From: Bin5 sp965204525
GTDB lineage: Bacteria; Chloroflexota; Anaerolineae; Caldilineales; Caldilineaceae
Reading direction: 5' to 3'
DNA length: 64,000 bases
Assembly (NCBI GenBank): GCA_965204525.1
Contig: OZ241994.1
Span: 4,030,001 to 4,094,000, forward strand
In this document: positions 15,546 to 24,245 of the stretch, piece by piece
Layout of the letters: each line of letters begins with the position of its first letter
How positions within the stretch are numbered: the first letter of the stretch is position 1
The notes under the pieces: model-generated
Database searches by the model: none
Told to the model about the DNA's origin: nothing
What the model saw: the letters and a program-made list of their open reading frames with translations, nothing else
Made by a program: the position numbers and the translations under genes

Positions 15546-16904
15546 ATGATGAACACACCTGAAACACGAGTGCCAGTGACCGTTCTGACGGGCTTTCTGG
15601 GGGCAGGCAAAACCACGTTACTCAACCGCGTCCTGACCGAAAATCACGGTAAGAAGATCGCGGTGATCGAAAATGAGTTCGGCGAGATCGGCATTGATAA
15701 CGATCTGGTCATCGGCGCGGAAGAAGAGATCTTCGAGATGAACAACGGATGCATCTGCTGCACCGTTCGGGGTGATCTGATTCGCATTCTCGGTCATCTG
15801 ATGAAGCGCCGCGATAAGTTCGATTACATCATGGTCGAAACCACCGGCATGGCGGATCCCGGTCCCGTCGCGCAGACCTTTTACGTGGATGATGATATGC
15901 AGGAAAAACTGATGCTGGATGGGATTGTCACGGTGGTGGATGCCAAACATATCTGGGAACACATCGACGACAGCGATGAGGCCAAAGAACAGGTTGCCTT
16001 TGCTGATGTGATCCTGCTCAACAAGATCGATCTGGTTGCCCCGGAAGACCTCGACAGACTCGAAGCACGCATCAAGAGCATGAACAGCATGGCGACAATC
16101 TGCCGCACCCGCGATGCGGTGGTCGAGATGGACAAGATTCTCAATGTGGGCGGCTTCAATCTCGACCGGGCACTGGAAATCGACCCGAAGTTCATGGAGC
16201 CAGAATACCCGTTTGAATGGTCGGGTATCTATGAACTGAACACCGGGACTTACGAATGGGTGATGGGTGAAGGCCCTGACCCGGCTATGGGGGCCGCACT
16301 GCTGCCGCTGTCAAGTAATGGATTGGCGGCGAAGGAATCGACGCTGATGGGCGCGGTACTGACCTTCTCTGAAGATGAGCAGGCAGTACAGGCAGGCGAA
16401 ACGCTGCACCTCGGCGAAGGACAGCACAACCAGCTCGTGCTGAACAGAAAAGGCGAGACCGTCTTCAACTTCGTGATTCAGCAGCCGGGCTATTACATGC
16501 TGTTCACCGAGCATCACCCTGATGAGTTCGACGCGCACCTGTGCGGCACGGATGCCGTGCTTGCCCCGCTCGAAACCCGCGAGTACAAGCCCGATCATGA
16601 ACACGACGAAGAGGTGACTTCCGTTGGCATCACCATCCCCGGCAGTTTTGACTTGGAGAGGCTCAATAGTTGGTTAAGTCAACTGCTGCGCGTGCATGGG
16701 CTGGACATCTTCCGAATGAAAGGCGTGTTGAGCTTGCGCGGCAAGGATGAGCGCTTCGTATTTCAGGGGGTGCATATGCTCTTTGACGGCCGCCCGGATC
16801 GTCCGTGGGGGAATGAGAAGCGTCAAAACAAGATGGTTTTTATCGGGCGTAACCTGGACCGGGCTGCACTGGAAGAAGGCTTCCGCGCATGTCTCGTGTC
16901 ATGA
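15546..16904 (+). CDS. COG0523 (CobW-like) GTPase, candidate zinc metallochaperone
   Basis: The start at ATG 15546 has gaggagacagg upstream; a second ATG follows directly. G-domain motifs are clear: Walker A GFLGAGKTT (near residue 15), the metal-binding GCICCTVRGD (CxCC), ETTGMADPGP and NKID. After about residue 215 there is an unusual beta-rich middle section of roughly 120 residues (from FEWSGIYELNTGTYEW to APLETREY). A histidine-rich linker (DHEHDEE) and the standard CobW C-terminal domain (LRVHGLDIFRMKGVL, FQGVHMLFDGRPD) follow. Members in zinc loci deliver zinc to client enzymes under limitation. The following WD40 gene overlaps by 16 bases. Confidence 0.88.
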   Translation: MMNTPETRVPVTVLTGFLGAGKTTLLNRVLTENHGKKIAVIENEFGEIGIDNDLVIGAEEEIFEMNNGCICCTVRGDLIRILGHLMKRRDKFDYIMVETTGMADPGPVAQTFYVDDDMQEKLMLDGIVTVVDAKHIWEHIDDSDEAKEQVAFADVILLNKIDLVAPEDLDRLEARIKSMNSMATICRTRDAVVEMDKILNVGGFNLDRALEIDPKFMEPEYPFEWSGIYELNTGTYEWVMGEGPDPAMGAALLPLSSNGLAAKESTLMGAVLTFSEDEQAVQAGETLHLGEGQHNQLVLNRKGETVFNFVIQQPGYYMLFTEHHPDEFDAHLCGTDAVLAPLETREYKPDHEHDEEVTSVGITIPGSFDLERLNSWLSQLLRVHGLDIFRMKGVLSLRGKDERFVFQGVHMLFDGRPDRPWGNEKRQNKMVFIGRNLDRAALEEGFRACLVS

Positions 16905-17950
16905 TGCGGCGCAAAGGCAACCGCAAACCGCCGCAGCCACCGCTCAAGGCAATATGGCGTACCCACATTGACGATCATCCGATCGGGCTGGCATGGTCGC
17001 CGGATGGCAAAGTGCTGGCAGTGGCGGGTGTGTCCGGACCAATCACGCTGTTTAATGGTGCAGACGGCGCGGTACGGCACAAGCTACCCGGCCATACCTT
17101 CAGCACGATGGCAATTTCGTGGCACAAAGACGGTCGTCTCCTCGCCAGTGTCGGGCAGGACGGCAAGGTACGGCTGTGGGATACCGAGACAGGAACGCAG
17201 ACCTCTGAAATGGCAGGCGGCGCAAGCTGGGTGGAGCGTGTCGCTTTCAGCCCTGCGGGCGATTGGCTGGTGTCAGCCGCCGGGCGCAAACTGCGACTGT
17301 GGGACACCAGCGGGGAAATGAACTACGAATATCCCGATGCGAACAGCACCATTACTGACATCAAGTGGCGCCATGATGGCAAACAGTTCGCCATCTCTGC
17401 CTACAATGGCGTCGTGCTGTATGGCCCCACAAAAGCGGAACCACTCAACCGTTTCGAATGGCAGGGTTCGACACTCACACTGGAATGGAGTCCCGATGGA
17501 AAGCACATTGCGACTGGCGACCAGGACTCGACGGTGCATTTCTGGCGCGTCGCTACCGGGCAGGATTTGCAGATGTGGGGCTACGAAACGAAGGTGCTGG
17601 AACTGGCATGGAGCTCCAATAGTCGCTACCTGGCGACCGGCGGCGGGACTCAGGCGGTGATCTGGGACTGTTCCGGCAAGGGGCCAGCGAACACTAAACC
17701 GATCATGCTGGAAGGGCATCGGCACCTCATCAAGCACCTGAAGTTTCAACGACGGGGCAGGCTGCTGGCTTCCGGTGGTAACGATGGTCTGCTAGCAATC
17801 TGGAAAATCGAGAAAAAGAAACCGGTTTTGCTGGCGGAGGCTGTGTTCAAGACCCCGATTGCCGGCTTGGCCTGGTCACCGGATGATCGCAGTATCGCGG
17901 TGTCAGATGAGAGTGGTACCCTGTCGATAGCGGCAGTGCAGCAGTTATGA
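16889..17950 (+). CDS. WD40-repeat beta-propeller protein
   Basis: The 353 residues are almost entirely WD40 repeats. Blades show LAWSPDGKVLAVAG, ISWHKDGRLLASVGQDGKVRLWD, VAFSPAGDWLVSAAG, LEWSPDGKHIATGDQDS, and LAWSPDDRSIAVSDESG near the end. About seven blades would make one closed propeller. There is no signal peptide, so it is cytoplasmic. WD40 proteins are protein-docking platforms. The overlap with the GTPase gene means co-translation, so it probably works with that GTPase or its client. It is the last gene of the presumed zinc operon. Confidence 0.85.
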   Translation: MSRVMMRRKGNRKPPQPPLKAIWRTHIDDHPIGLAWSPDGKVLAVAGVSGPITLFNGADGAVRHKLPGHTFSTMAISWHKDGRLLASVGQDGKVRLWDTETGTQTSEMAGGASWVERVAFSPAGDWLVSAAGRKLRLWDTSGEMNYEYPDANSTITDIKWRHDGKQFAISAYNGVVLYGPTKAEPLNRFEWQGSTLTLEWSPDGKHIATGDQDSTVHFWRVATGQDLQMWGYETKVLELAWSSNSRYLATGGGTQAVIWDCSGKGPANTKPIMLEGHRHLIKHLKFQRRGRLLASGGNDGLLAIWKIEKKKPVLLAEAVFKTPIAGLAWSPDDRSIAVSDESGTLSIAAVQQL

Positions 17951-17980
17951 GAAACGTGTTTCATATGAGATATTCCCCTC

Positions 17981-18044
17981 TGTTGGCGGGACGTTTTGTC
18001 TCGATGATGGTGGCGGCCGCGGCAACAGGGACCGCGGCCGCCTC
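17981..18044 (+). pseudogene. 64-bp znuB gene fragment
   Basis: The sequence matches znuB 14043-14106 (YLLVRRFVSMMMAAAAIGTA region) with about seven substitutions in 64 bases, and carries no ORF. It is a remnant of a second znuB copy and marks the end of the zinc block. Confidence 0.8.
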
Positions 18045-18129
18045 TTGACGATCTTGCGAGACGGCATCTTCAGGGTGTCTCCATCGTCCGCAGTCCTGAA
18101 ATCCCCAAAAATCCTGATTCAGACAACAG

Positions 18130-19062
18130 CTACCCCGCCGCAAAGGCCCCCCACATCCCCGCCACATCCGCCTCGTCAACATCTCCGTCATGCACTACAA
18201 ACCGCACGGCAAAATCCAGCACATCGCCCTGCTTCAACGCATACCCCTCCCGCGTCATCGGATTCACCGTGAGCGTCCCCCAGTCCGCTACGAACCAGGG
18301 GAACCCCTGCGCGCTTGTGTAGGGGAACAGCGCTGCGCCCGCCTGCCTGCCCGCCGCGACGGCGCCTGAACAGTCCACCCAGTCCGACACCTGGCCGCTG
18401 ATCGCGGCGGCCCCGGTGCGGCCTTGGGAATCGACCATCGTCGCCCCGCTGGTTACGCGCAGGGGCTCCGTCATACGCAGCCCGAAGTAGGCGTGCCGCG
18501 TCGGCCCGATGTGCAGGTCCCACTCGTCCGCGCGCAGCTGCGAGCGGACGTCGAACAGGTTGGCAACCTCGCCCGGCCGGATATCGATCGTCCTTGTCTC
18601 GACCGCCAGCGTGCGCCGCTGCGGCGCGCCCCACTCGATCGGACCCTGCCAGTGCAGCGTCTGCACCAGCCGCAGATGGTCGTCCGCCATCTCCTCCGCC
18701 TCCACGTCCACCCCCAGGATGCGCCCCGGCGCCCGCCCCTGGAAGATGTCGTTCACGTAGAAATTATAGTTGGCCTCCTCCAGCGCGCCGCTGGAATACG
18801 GCAGATAGCAGTTGAAATGGTCGGCGCCGATCCACAGCGAGTTGTGGTGCGGATGGTCGAGCGGCGACTCGCTCGTCACGGCGAAGCCGGCCGGCGTATA
18901 GACCGGGAACAGGTAGGCCCGAAACGCGCCCTGGCTCAGTGAGGTGAGGTCCCGGTCCCGCCAGCGCACGTTCAGCCGGTGCGACTGCGCCCACGCCCCC
19001 CTGGGCAGCGCCACCTGATCGCCTTCAAGCGAGAAGTTTTGCAAGCCAGTCTGTTCGTCCAT
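18130..19062 (-). CDS. DUF6807 (PmoA-like) family protein
   Basis: The protein has 310 residues. ATG 19062 is preceded by ggaggg on the minus strand. The conserved HPHHNSLWIGADHFN motif near residue 70, FDVRSQLRADEWDLHIGPTRH and the closing WGTLTVNPMTREG are typical of the family. It is found beside sugar oxidoreductases in sugar-degrading bacteria; its enzymology is not known to me. The clustering with Gfo/Idh/MocA and sugar transport genes supports a carbohydrate role. It converges with the zinc operon. Confidence 0.8.
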   Translation of the reverse strand: MDEQTGLQNFSLEGDQVALPRGAWAQSHRLNVRWRDRDLTSLSQGAFRAYLFPVYTPAGFAVTSESPLDHPHHNSLWIGADHFNCYLPYSSGALEEANYNFYVNDIFQGRAPGRILGVDVEAEEMADDHLRLVQTLHWQGPIEWGAPQRRTLAVETRTIDIRPGEVANLFDVRSQLRADEWDLHIGPTRHAYFGLRMTEPLRVTSGATMVDSQGRTGAAAISGQVSDWVDCSGAVAAGRQAGAALFPYTSAQGFPWFVADWGTLTVNPMTREGYALKQGDVLDFAVRFVVHDGDVDEADVAGMWGAFAAG

Positions 19063-19277
19063 GGTTATCCCTCCAGCTTCGGTCTATTTCGTGCCCTTTG
19101 TGTTCTTCGTGGATAATCAACTGTAACCCCTGGCCGCCGTCGCAACAAACCGCAGAAAGCGGACCCGCAAATCCAGCAAAACGATCCGCGCCCCACCCGG
19201 CTTGCCGCCCACCGGCCCGCTGTTACAATGGAGGAACGGTAGTTGAGACGGAAAAGTTTCCCGGGGGGAATCCGAAG

Positions 19278-19721
19278 ATGCAGAGCAGCGCCAAAACCCC
19301 AGAAGAATACCTGACCGAACTCGACCCCGCCAGGCGCGAGGCAATCTCCGCCGTGCGCAACGTCATCCTTGACAACCTTCCCGACGGATACGAGGAGGTG
19401 ATGCAGTTTGGCATGATCTCCTACGTCGTCCCATTCAGCGCATTCCCCGACACCTACAACGGCCAGCCTCTCATGTACATCGCGCTCGCTTCGCAGAAGC
19501 AGTACATGTCCCTCTACCTCACCAGCGTCTACGCCAATGAATCGGTCTCGGACTGGTTCAGGCAGCGCTACCTCGCCACCGGCAAGAAGCTCAACATGGG
19601 CAAATCCTGCGTGCGCTTTCGCAAGCTCGACGATATTCCCCTCGACCTGGTCGCCGAGGTCGCTGCTCTGACGCCTCTCGCCAAATTCGTCGAAGAGGCC
19701 AGATCCTCCAAATCGAGCTAG
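19278..19721 (+). CDS. DUF1801 (YdhG-like) domain protein
   Basis: The start is ATG 19278 with ggggggaat upstream. The 147 residues follow the DUF1801 pattern: TPEEYLTELDPARREAISAV, LPDGYEEVMQFGMISYVVP, then PLMYIALASQKQYMSLYL, GKKLNMGKSCVRFRKLDDIP and a helical tail. The fold is related to the iron-chaperone frataxin-like group, but the role is not established. It stands alone between a divergent and an orphan gene. Confidence 0.82.
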   Translation: MQSSAKTPEEYLTELDPARREAISAVRNVILDNLPDGYEEVMQFGMISYVVPFSAFPDTYNGQPLMYIALASQKQYMSLYLTSVYANESVSDWFRQRYLATGKKLNMGKSCVRFRKLDDIPLDLVAEVAALTPLAKFVEEARSSKSS

Positions 19722-19765
19722 AGCGACGGACAGAAGATTCTACCCGAAAAGTGCCCAGTTCAGCG

Positions 19766-20047
19766 ATGATACTCAAGAAGCTCGATGTGCTTGATTTTCT
19801 GGATAGCGACGAGCTGATCGTGGCGTATTTGAACGCTGCGCTGGCTGAAAAGGACCCGGGCTACTTCGCCAAAGCGCTCGGAAACGCAGCACGCGCCAAG
19901 GGGATCTCCACGGGTTCCGAATTGGACGCAGCAGGATGGCAACCTCCTCACAGCACTCTTTCAGACGAAGGCTATCCCCGGATTGACATACTGTTCAAGG
20001 TCCTGGAGACTCTGAACGCCCGGCTTGTCATTGCAGCGGAGAGTTGA
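19766..20047 (+). CDS. Orphan antitoxin-like protein, HTH partly decayed
   Basis: The 93 residues (MILKKLDVLDFLDSDELIV) are clearly related to the antitoxin at 6174-6455 (YFAKALGNAARAKGIS, LSDEGYPRIDILFKVLETLN). The recognition part reads DAAGWQPPHST instead of the usual GVGRQSLYRA, so DNA binding may be lost. No toxin gene is adjacent. It may be a relic, or an anti-addiction copy able to neutralise a related toxin. Confidence 0.65.
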   Translation: MILKKLDVLDFLDSDELIVAYLNAALAEKDPGYFAKALGNAARAKGISTGSELDAAGWQPPHSTLSDEGYPRIDILFKVLETLNARLVIAAES

Positions 20048-20223
20048 TGACCTCTCTCGATGCTCTCTGTTGCATGTAAGAATGCCCCCAGCCCCTTCAT
20101 GCGACTTGTCTTTAAGGCGCGGATACCGCACAATACCTCCTAGCCAACACACACATCTCTCCAGGCAGTTCACACAGCCAACACAACCGCGTCCGCGCGC
20201 AAATGCAGAAGGAGAAGAACAGC

Positions 20224-21249
20224 ATGACCAGCTCACACGACCACCCCTTCGGCTGGGCCCTGATCGGTTGCGGCGGCATCGGCAGACATCACTCCCAGTG
20301 GGCCGTCGATACGCCCGATATCGACGTGCACGCCTTCTGCGATATCAACGAAGAGGCCGCCAGCAGCTACTACGAAAAGTTCGAAGGGCGCTACTACACG
20401 ACAGACGCGGACCGGGTCTTCGCCGATGATAGTGTCGAGATCGTCACGATCGCCACCACCCACGGAACCCATGCCGAGCTGGCCCTGGCCGCGTTCGAGG
20501 CCGGCAAGCACGTCTACCTCGAAAAGCCGATGGCCATGACCAGCGCCGACTGTATGCGCATCTACCACGCCATGCAGGCGGCAGGCAAGAAGCTGATGAT
20601 CAACTTTTCCATCCGCTTCTCCGGGGCGACGCGCGCTATCAAGAGCCGCCTGCAACCGGCCAAGGTGAGCCATGCCCAGGTCATGCTCGGCCGTGAAGAC
20701 CTCACCCGCTGGCAGTGGCTGCCCGGCATCGGCGGCGGCCCCCTCTTCGACGTCGGCGTCCACCTGGCCGACCTGCTCTGCTGGATGCACGACTCGCCGC
20801 CGGTCGAGATTTCCGCCACCGGCGGCCAGGTCACGCATCCCGGCCAACTCGCCTCGCCCGAAATCATCGATACCGTCGCGGCCAACATCCGTTTTGCCAA
20901 CGGTTCCGTCGCCACCTACCTGATGAGCGACGCCGGCTTCAGCGAGAAGCTGACCAAGTGGTTCTTCACCTTTAACGACGGCCAGCAGAGCGCCGTCCTC
21001 GACAAGCATTTCCGCCGCGCCACCATCACCACGCCCGATCCGGTCAGCGGCGAACTGACCACCGAGTCGTACTCTCCCCCCTTCATCGACCGCATGCCCC
21101 TGCTGGTCGATGCCATCCGCAACGATACCGATCCCTACGTGCCGGCCTATCCCGGCATTCTGGCCACACTGGTCCTCGAAAATCTCATCGCGTCGGTCCA
21201 CAGCGGGCAGCCGCAGAAAGTTGAGCTGCCGGCAGAGCTGAACGCGTAG
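20224..21249 (+). CDS. Gfo/Idh/MocA-family NAD(P)-dependent oxidoreductase
   Basis: The start is ATG 20224 with ggagaagaac upstream. In the 341 residues the Rossmann fold shows ALIGCGGIGRHHSQW and VDVHAFCDIN. The family signature EKPMAMTSADC follows, with Lys at the catalytic position, then GGGPLFDVGVHLADLLCWM for the substrate domain. Members oxidise sugars, inositols or related polyols. The next gene, 39 bases downstream, is a second member, probably acting in the same pathway. Confidence 0.9.
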   Translation: MTSSHDHPFGWALIGCGGIGRHHSQWAVDTPDIDVHAFCDINEEAASSYYEKFEGRYYTTDADRVFADDSVEIVTIATTHGTHAELALAAFEAGKHVYLEKPMAMTSADCMRIYHAMQAAGKKLMINFSIRFSGATRAIKSRLQPAKVSHAQVMLGREDLTRWQWLPGIGGGPLFDVGVHLADLLCWMHDSPPVEISATGGQVTHPGQLASPEIIDTVAANIRFANGSVATYLMSDAGFSEKLTKWFFTFNDGQQSAVLDKHFRRATITTPDPVSGELTTESYSPPFIDRMPLLVDAIRNDTDPYVPAYPGILATLVLENLIASVHSGQPQKVELPAELNA

Positions 21250-21288
21250 AGCCAGCAAATCCCGCATCCAAATCGTCAGGAGTCAACG

Positions 21289-22287
21289 ATGTCCAATATC
21301 CGTGTCGCCCAATACGGTACAAAACACGCCCACGCCGCCGGCAAGCTGCGCGCCATCATCGACAATCCCGACGTCGAGCTGGCCGGCGTCCTCGAGCCCG
21401 ACGAGGAGCGGCGCCGGGCCATGGCCGCGGCCGACGGCCCCTACCAGGACGTCAACTGGTTCGGCAGCGAGAGCGAAATGCTCGACGACGACAGCATCGT
21501 TGCGGTCTCATCCGAAGGCCCGACCCACCACGGCCTCGACCAGACCGAGCGCTGCGTTCAGGCCGGCAAGCACGTCTGGTACGACAAGCCGGCCGGCGAC
21601 AACTGGCCCCAGTGGCAGCGCACAATCGCCCTGGCCGAAGAGCGCGGGCTGACCGTCCAGATGGGCTACATGTTCCGCTACCACGCCGGCTTTCAGCAGA
21701 TCGACGAGTGGGTGAAGTCAGGTTTTCTTGGGGACATCTTCGCCCTGCGCACGCGCATCGGCACGGCCATGGACGAGAACGCGCGCCGCGAGGTCAGCCG
21801 CCATCGCGGGGGCGTATTCTACGAGTTGGGCTGTCACATGCTCGACCAGGTCGTCTGGCTGCTCGGCAGGCCGCAAAAGGTGACCGCATTTCTGCGCAAC
21901 GAGATCGGCAATGTCGCCGATTTCCCCGACAACACGCTGGGCGTCTTCGAATACGAAAGCGCCATGGCGCTGGTCGACACCTCGGCCATGGAAACACGCC
22001 CCGCCGCGCGCCGCTTCGAGGTCTACGGCAGCCGCGGCAGCGCCATCATGGAGCCGCTCGAGCCCGCCACGGAGATCCGCCTCTGCCTCACCGAGGCCCA
22101 GGGCGGCTACGATGCAGGGGACACGATGGTCCCCATCGAGACCCAGACGCGCCAGAAGCTCTACGACCTGGAACTGATAGATTTTCTGAAAACCATCCAG
22201 GGCCAGCAGCCGCCCGCCCGCCCCCTCGCACACGAACTCCTCGTGCAGGAAACGCTCCTCCGCGCCACCGGAGAAATCGAAGAATAA
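21289..22287 (+). CDS. Gfo/Idh/MocA-family oxidoreductase, second member
   Basis: The protein has 332 residues. The nucleotide-binding start is unusual: MSNIRVAQYGTKHAHAAGKL replaces the glycine-rich GxGxxG turn with GTKHAHA, seen in a subgroup of the family. WYDKPAGDNWPQW stands where most have EKP. FYELGCHMLDQVVWLLGRP belongs to the C-terminal domain. It follows the previous dehydrogenase in one operon. A purine-rich stretch with weak dyads (22290-22390) lies between its end and the convergent dioxygenase gene. Confidence 0.87.
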   Translation: MSNIRVAQYGTKHAHAAGKLRAIIDNPDVELAGVLEPDEERRRAMAAADGPYQDVNWFGSESEMLDDDSIVAVSSEGPTHHGLDQTERCVQAGKHVWYDKPAGDNWPQWQRTIALAEERGLTVQMGYMFRYHAGFQQIDEWVKSGFLGDIFALRTRIGTAMDENARREVSRHRGGVFYELGCHMLDQVVWLLGRPQKVTAFLRNEIGNVADFPDNTLGVFEYESAMALVDTSAMETRPAARRFEVYGSRGSAIMEPLEPATEIRLCLTEAQGGYDAGDTMVPIETQTRQKLYDLELIDFLKTIQGQQPPARPLAHELLVQETLLRATGEIEE

Positions 22288-22398
22288 GGAACGACGAGAA
22301 GAGAGGAGTGAGTGGAACTGCGAGAAAAGAGTGAAGAGGAGTGAGGAGAGAGTGTATCTCGCTTCTCACTCTTTTGCGTTGCTTACATTCGCTGTACC

Positions 22399-23295
22399 TT
22401 ACTTCTCGCCCTCCGGCCACATCTGCGGCCAGTACGGCCCCGCGAACGGCTCGCCCTCCTGCGCGTGCGGCCCCAGGAAGACCAGGTTGGGATGATATTG
22501 CCGCCCGGGCAGATAGGTCGTATCCCCGGGCATCATATGGGAGATCAGGCACATGCGCGGCTCCCAGGTCAGGTTGGGGCCGGAGCCGTGCAGTGTCAGC
22601 GCGTGGTGGAAGCTCACCTGGCCGGCCTGCATGATGCAGGGCTCATCCAGCCATGCGCCGCTGATCTCCTGGTTTGCGAAGCGGGCCTGCAGGCCGTCCA
22701 GGTCCTTGTGCCCGAAGGTGTCGCTGTCCTCCAGCAGCCCCCACTTGTGCGAACCGACGATGGTGCGCATGCCGCCGTTCTGCAGGTCGGTGTCCTGCAG
22801 CGCGATCCAGGCCGTACACATATTTGACGTACTCGACGACTTCCAGTGCCCGTAGTCCTGGTGCCAGCCGATGTTGCCGGCGGTTTCGTCCTTGCCGTCC
22901 GGGCCGATCCCCGGCTTGTAGACGGCCTGGTCGTGCCACAGCCGCACCGTATCGACGCCCATGAAGCGCGCGCCGATGGCGCCCAGCAGCGGGCTTGTCG
23001 TGACCTTGCGGATCACGTCGCTGAGCCAGAACGCGTTGCACTGCTGACGCACGTCCGGCGACCCAGGCTCCACCTCGCGCGCGCCGTACTGCGACGGGAT
23101 CTCCGAATCGTGCTCGCCGGCCCACATGCGCTCCTGCGCCGCACGCATCTCCGCGATCTGTTCAGCGCTGAACAGCTTGGGGCTGACCCAGTAACCGCGC
23201 TCCCGGTACTCTTTGAGTATCTCCGCGGTGATCAGTTCATGGATGTTGACGCCGTCGACGACCGCCGGCGTCTGTGTGGCTGTCATGTCGGTCAT
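22399..23295 (-). CDS. Phytanoyl-CoA dioxygenase-like (PhyH) Fe(II)/2-oxoglutarate oxygenase
   Basis: The minus strand has three close ATG codons (23304, 23295, 23286); ggag spacing favours 23295. The iron ligands are H and D in NIGWHQDYGHWKS and the distal His in VSFHHALTLHGSGPNLT, with the 2-oxoglutarate Arg in WEPRMCLI. The fold matches PhyH. It differs from the three tandem paralogues that follow on the same strand, being about 30 residues longer with a distinct N-terminus. The substrate is unknown; neighbours suggest small modified sugars or amino compounds. Confidence 0.88.
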   Translation of the reverse strand: MTDMTATQTPAVVDGVNIHELITAEILKEYRERGYWVSPKLFSAEQIAEMRAAQERMWAGEHDSEIPSQYGAREVEPGSPDVRQQCNAFWLSDVIRKVTTSPLLGAIGARFMGVDTVRLWHDQAVYKPGIGPDGKDETAGNIGWHQDYGHWKSSSTSNMCTAWIALQDTDLQNGGMRTIVGSHKWGLLEDSDTFGHKDLDGLQARFANQEISGAWLDEPCIMQAGQVSFHHALTLHGSGPNLTWEPRMCLISHMMPGDTTYLPGRQYHPNLVFLGPHAQEGEPFAGPYWPQMWPEGEK

Positions 23296-23324
23296 TTTTC
23301 GCATCTCTCCATCGAGAGCTAATC

Positions 23325-24095
23325 TCAGACCCGCATCCGCAGGACCGGCTGCTCGAACGATACCTCCAGGTATTTCATTTCGCGCAGCGACCTGGTGCCG
23401 GGCGTCATGAAGTGGATGGCAAAGGCCCGCCGCTGCCGGTCCGTTTTGTTCGGCGCGGTGTAGTGCAGCGTCTGGCAGTGATGCAGCGTCACTCCGCCGG
23501 CCGGCAGCGGCACGACGACCGCGTTCGAATCGTCGACCTCGTCACTCAGATCGAGCAGGGCGTTGTTTTCGGCCAGCCGGTCGTGCTCCACAGAGCGAAA
23601 GTGCGTGCCCGGCAGAAACTGCATCGCGCCGTTGTGGACGTCGACGTCGTCCAGCGTCAGCCAGCAGCTCACCAGGTTGGGCGGGGAGCAGCGCCAGTAG
23701 GCGTTGTCCTGGTGCCAGAGCGCGGGGCCGCCGTGGCGGGCCGGTTTGAAAAGCGCCTGGTCGTGGAAAAGCTGGATGTTCGGCCCAATCAGGTCTTCGA
23801 TCAGGTCCAGAATGCGATCGTCATAGAGAAGGCGGCGAAAGTGGATGTTGTATTCGCACATCTGCATGATCTGGAGCATCTTGGTATCACCGATGGCATG
23901 GCTGCGGTACCTTGGATGATGGCCGCTGTGCGCCCGTTCAAACTCGCGATCATACTCCCGGCGCAGCAGTTCGACTTCGTCATCCTCCAGGATCTTGCCA
24001 ATGCCCAGGTAACCGTCGGTCCAGAAGCGGTTGACCTGCTCTTCGGTCAGCGCCTTGCGTTGTACCTGCTGGCTATTTCCGTTTGTAGACTGCAT
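23325..24095 (-). CDS. PhyH-family dioxygenase, tandem paralogue 1
   Basis: The start is ATG 24095 (MQSTNGNSQQVQRKALTEEQ), with aaagg upstream. The 256 residues include LFHDQALFKP, then LWHQDNAYWRCSPPNLV with the Fe ligands and LHHCQTLHYTAPNKTDRQRR with the distal His and the 2-oxoglutarate Arg. It closely resembles the next two genes but lacks about ten residues (a DDLxAKNxAE segment) present in both. It is the first of three near-copies transcribed in the same direction. Confidence 0.9.
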   Translation of the reverse strand: MQSTNGNSQQVQRKALTEEQVNRFWTDGYLGIGKILEDDEVELLRREYDREFERAHSGHHPRYRSHAIGDTKMLQIMQMCEYNIHFRRLLYDDRILDLIEDLIGPNIQLFHDQALFKPARHGGPALWHQDNAYWRCSPPNLVSCWLTLDDVDVHNGAMQFLPGTHFRSVEHDRLAENNALLDLSDEVDDSNAVVVPLPAGGVTLHHCQTLHYTAPNKTDRQRRAFAIHFMTPGTRSLREMKYLEVSFEQPVLRMRV

Positions 24096-24245
24096 GGTTT
24101 GAAGACCTTTCAGTGCTCGGTTTCCAGTTCTCGGTGTGTCCAGGCGTGTGAGCGATGTTTTCAAATGGCGAGAGACTGCCCAAGGGAGACTGGCTGATGG
24201 GAACTGAATAACGGGAACAAGCTTTCAGGAGCCGGTTGCTGCGGG

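Noticed and set aside
22290..22390. Purine-rich stretch with apparent direct repeats as a possible new element
   Set aside because: Similar low-complexity purine tracts occur at 38215-38240, 58590-58605 and 63369-63400. They look like general composition bias rather than a defined repeat.
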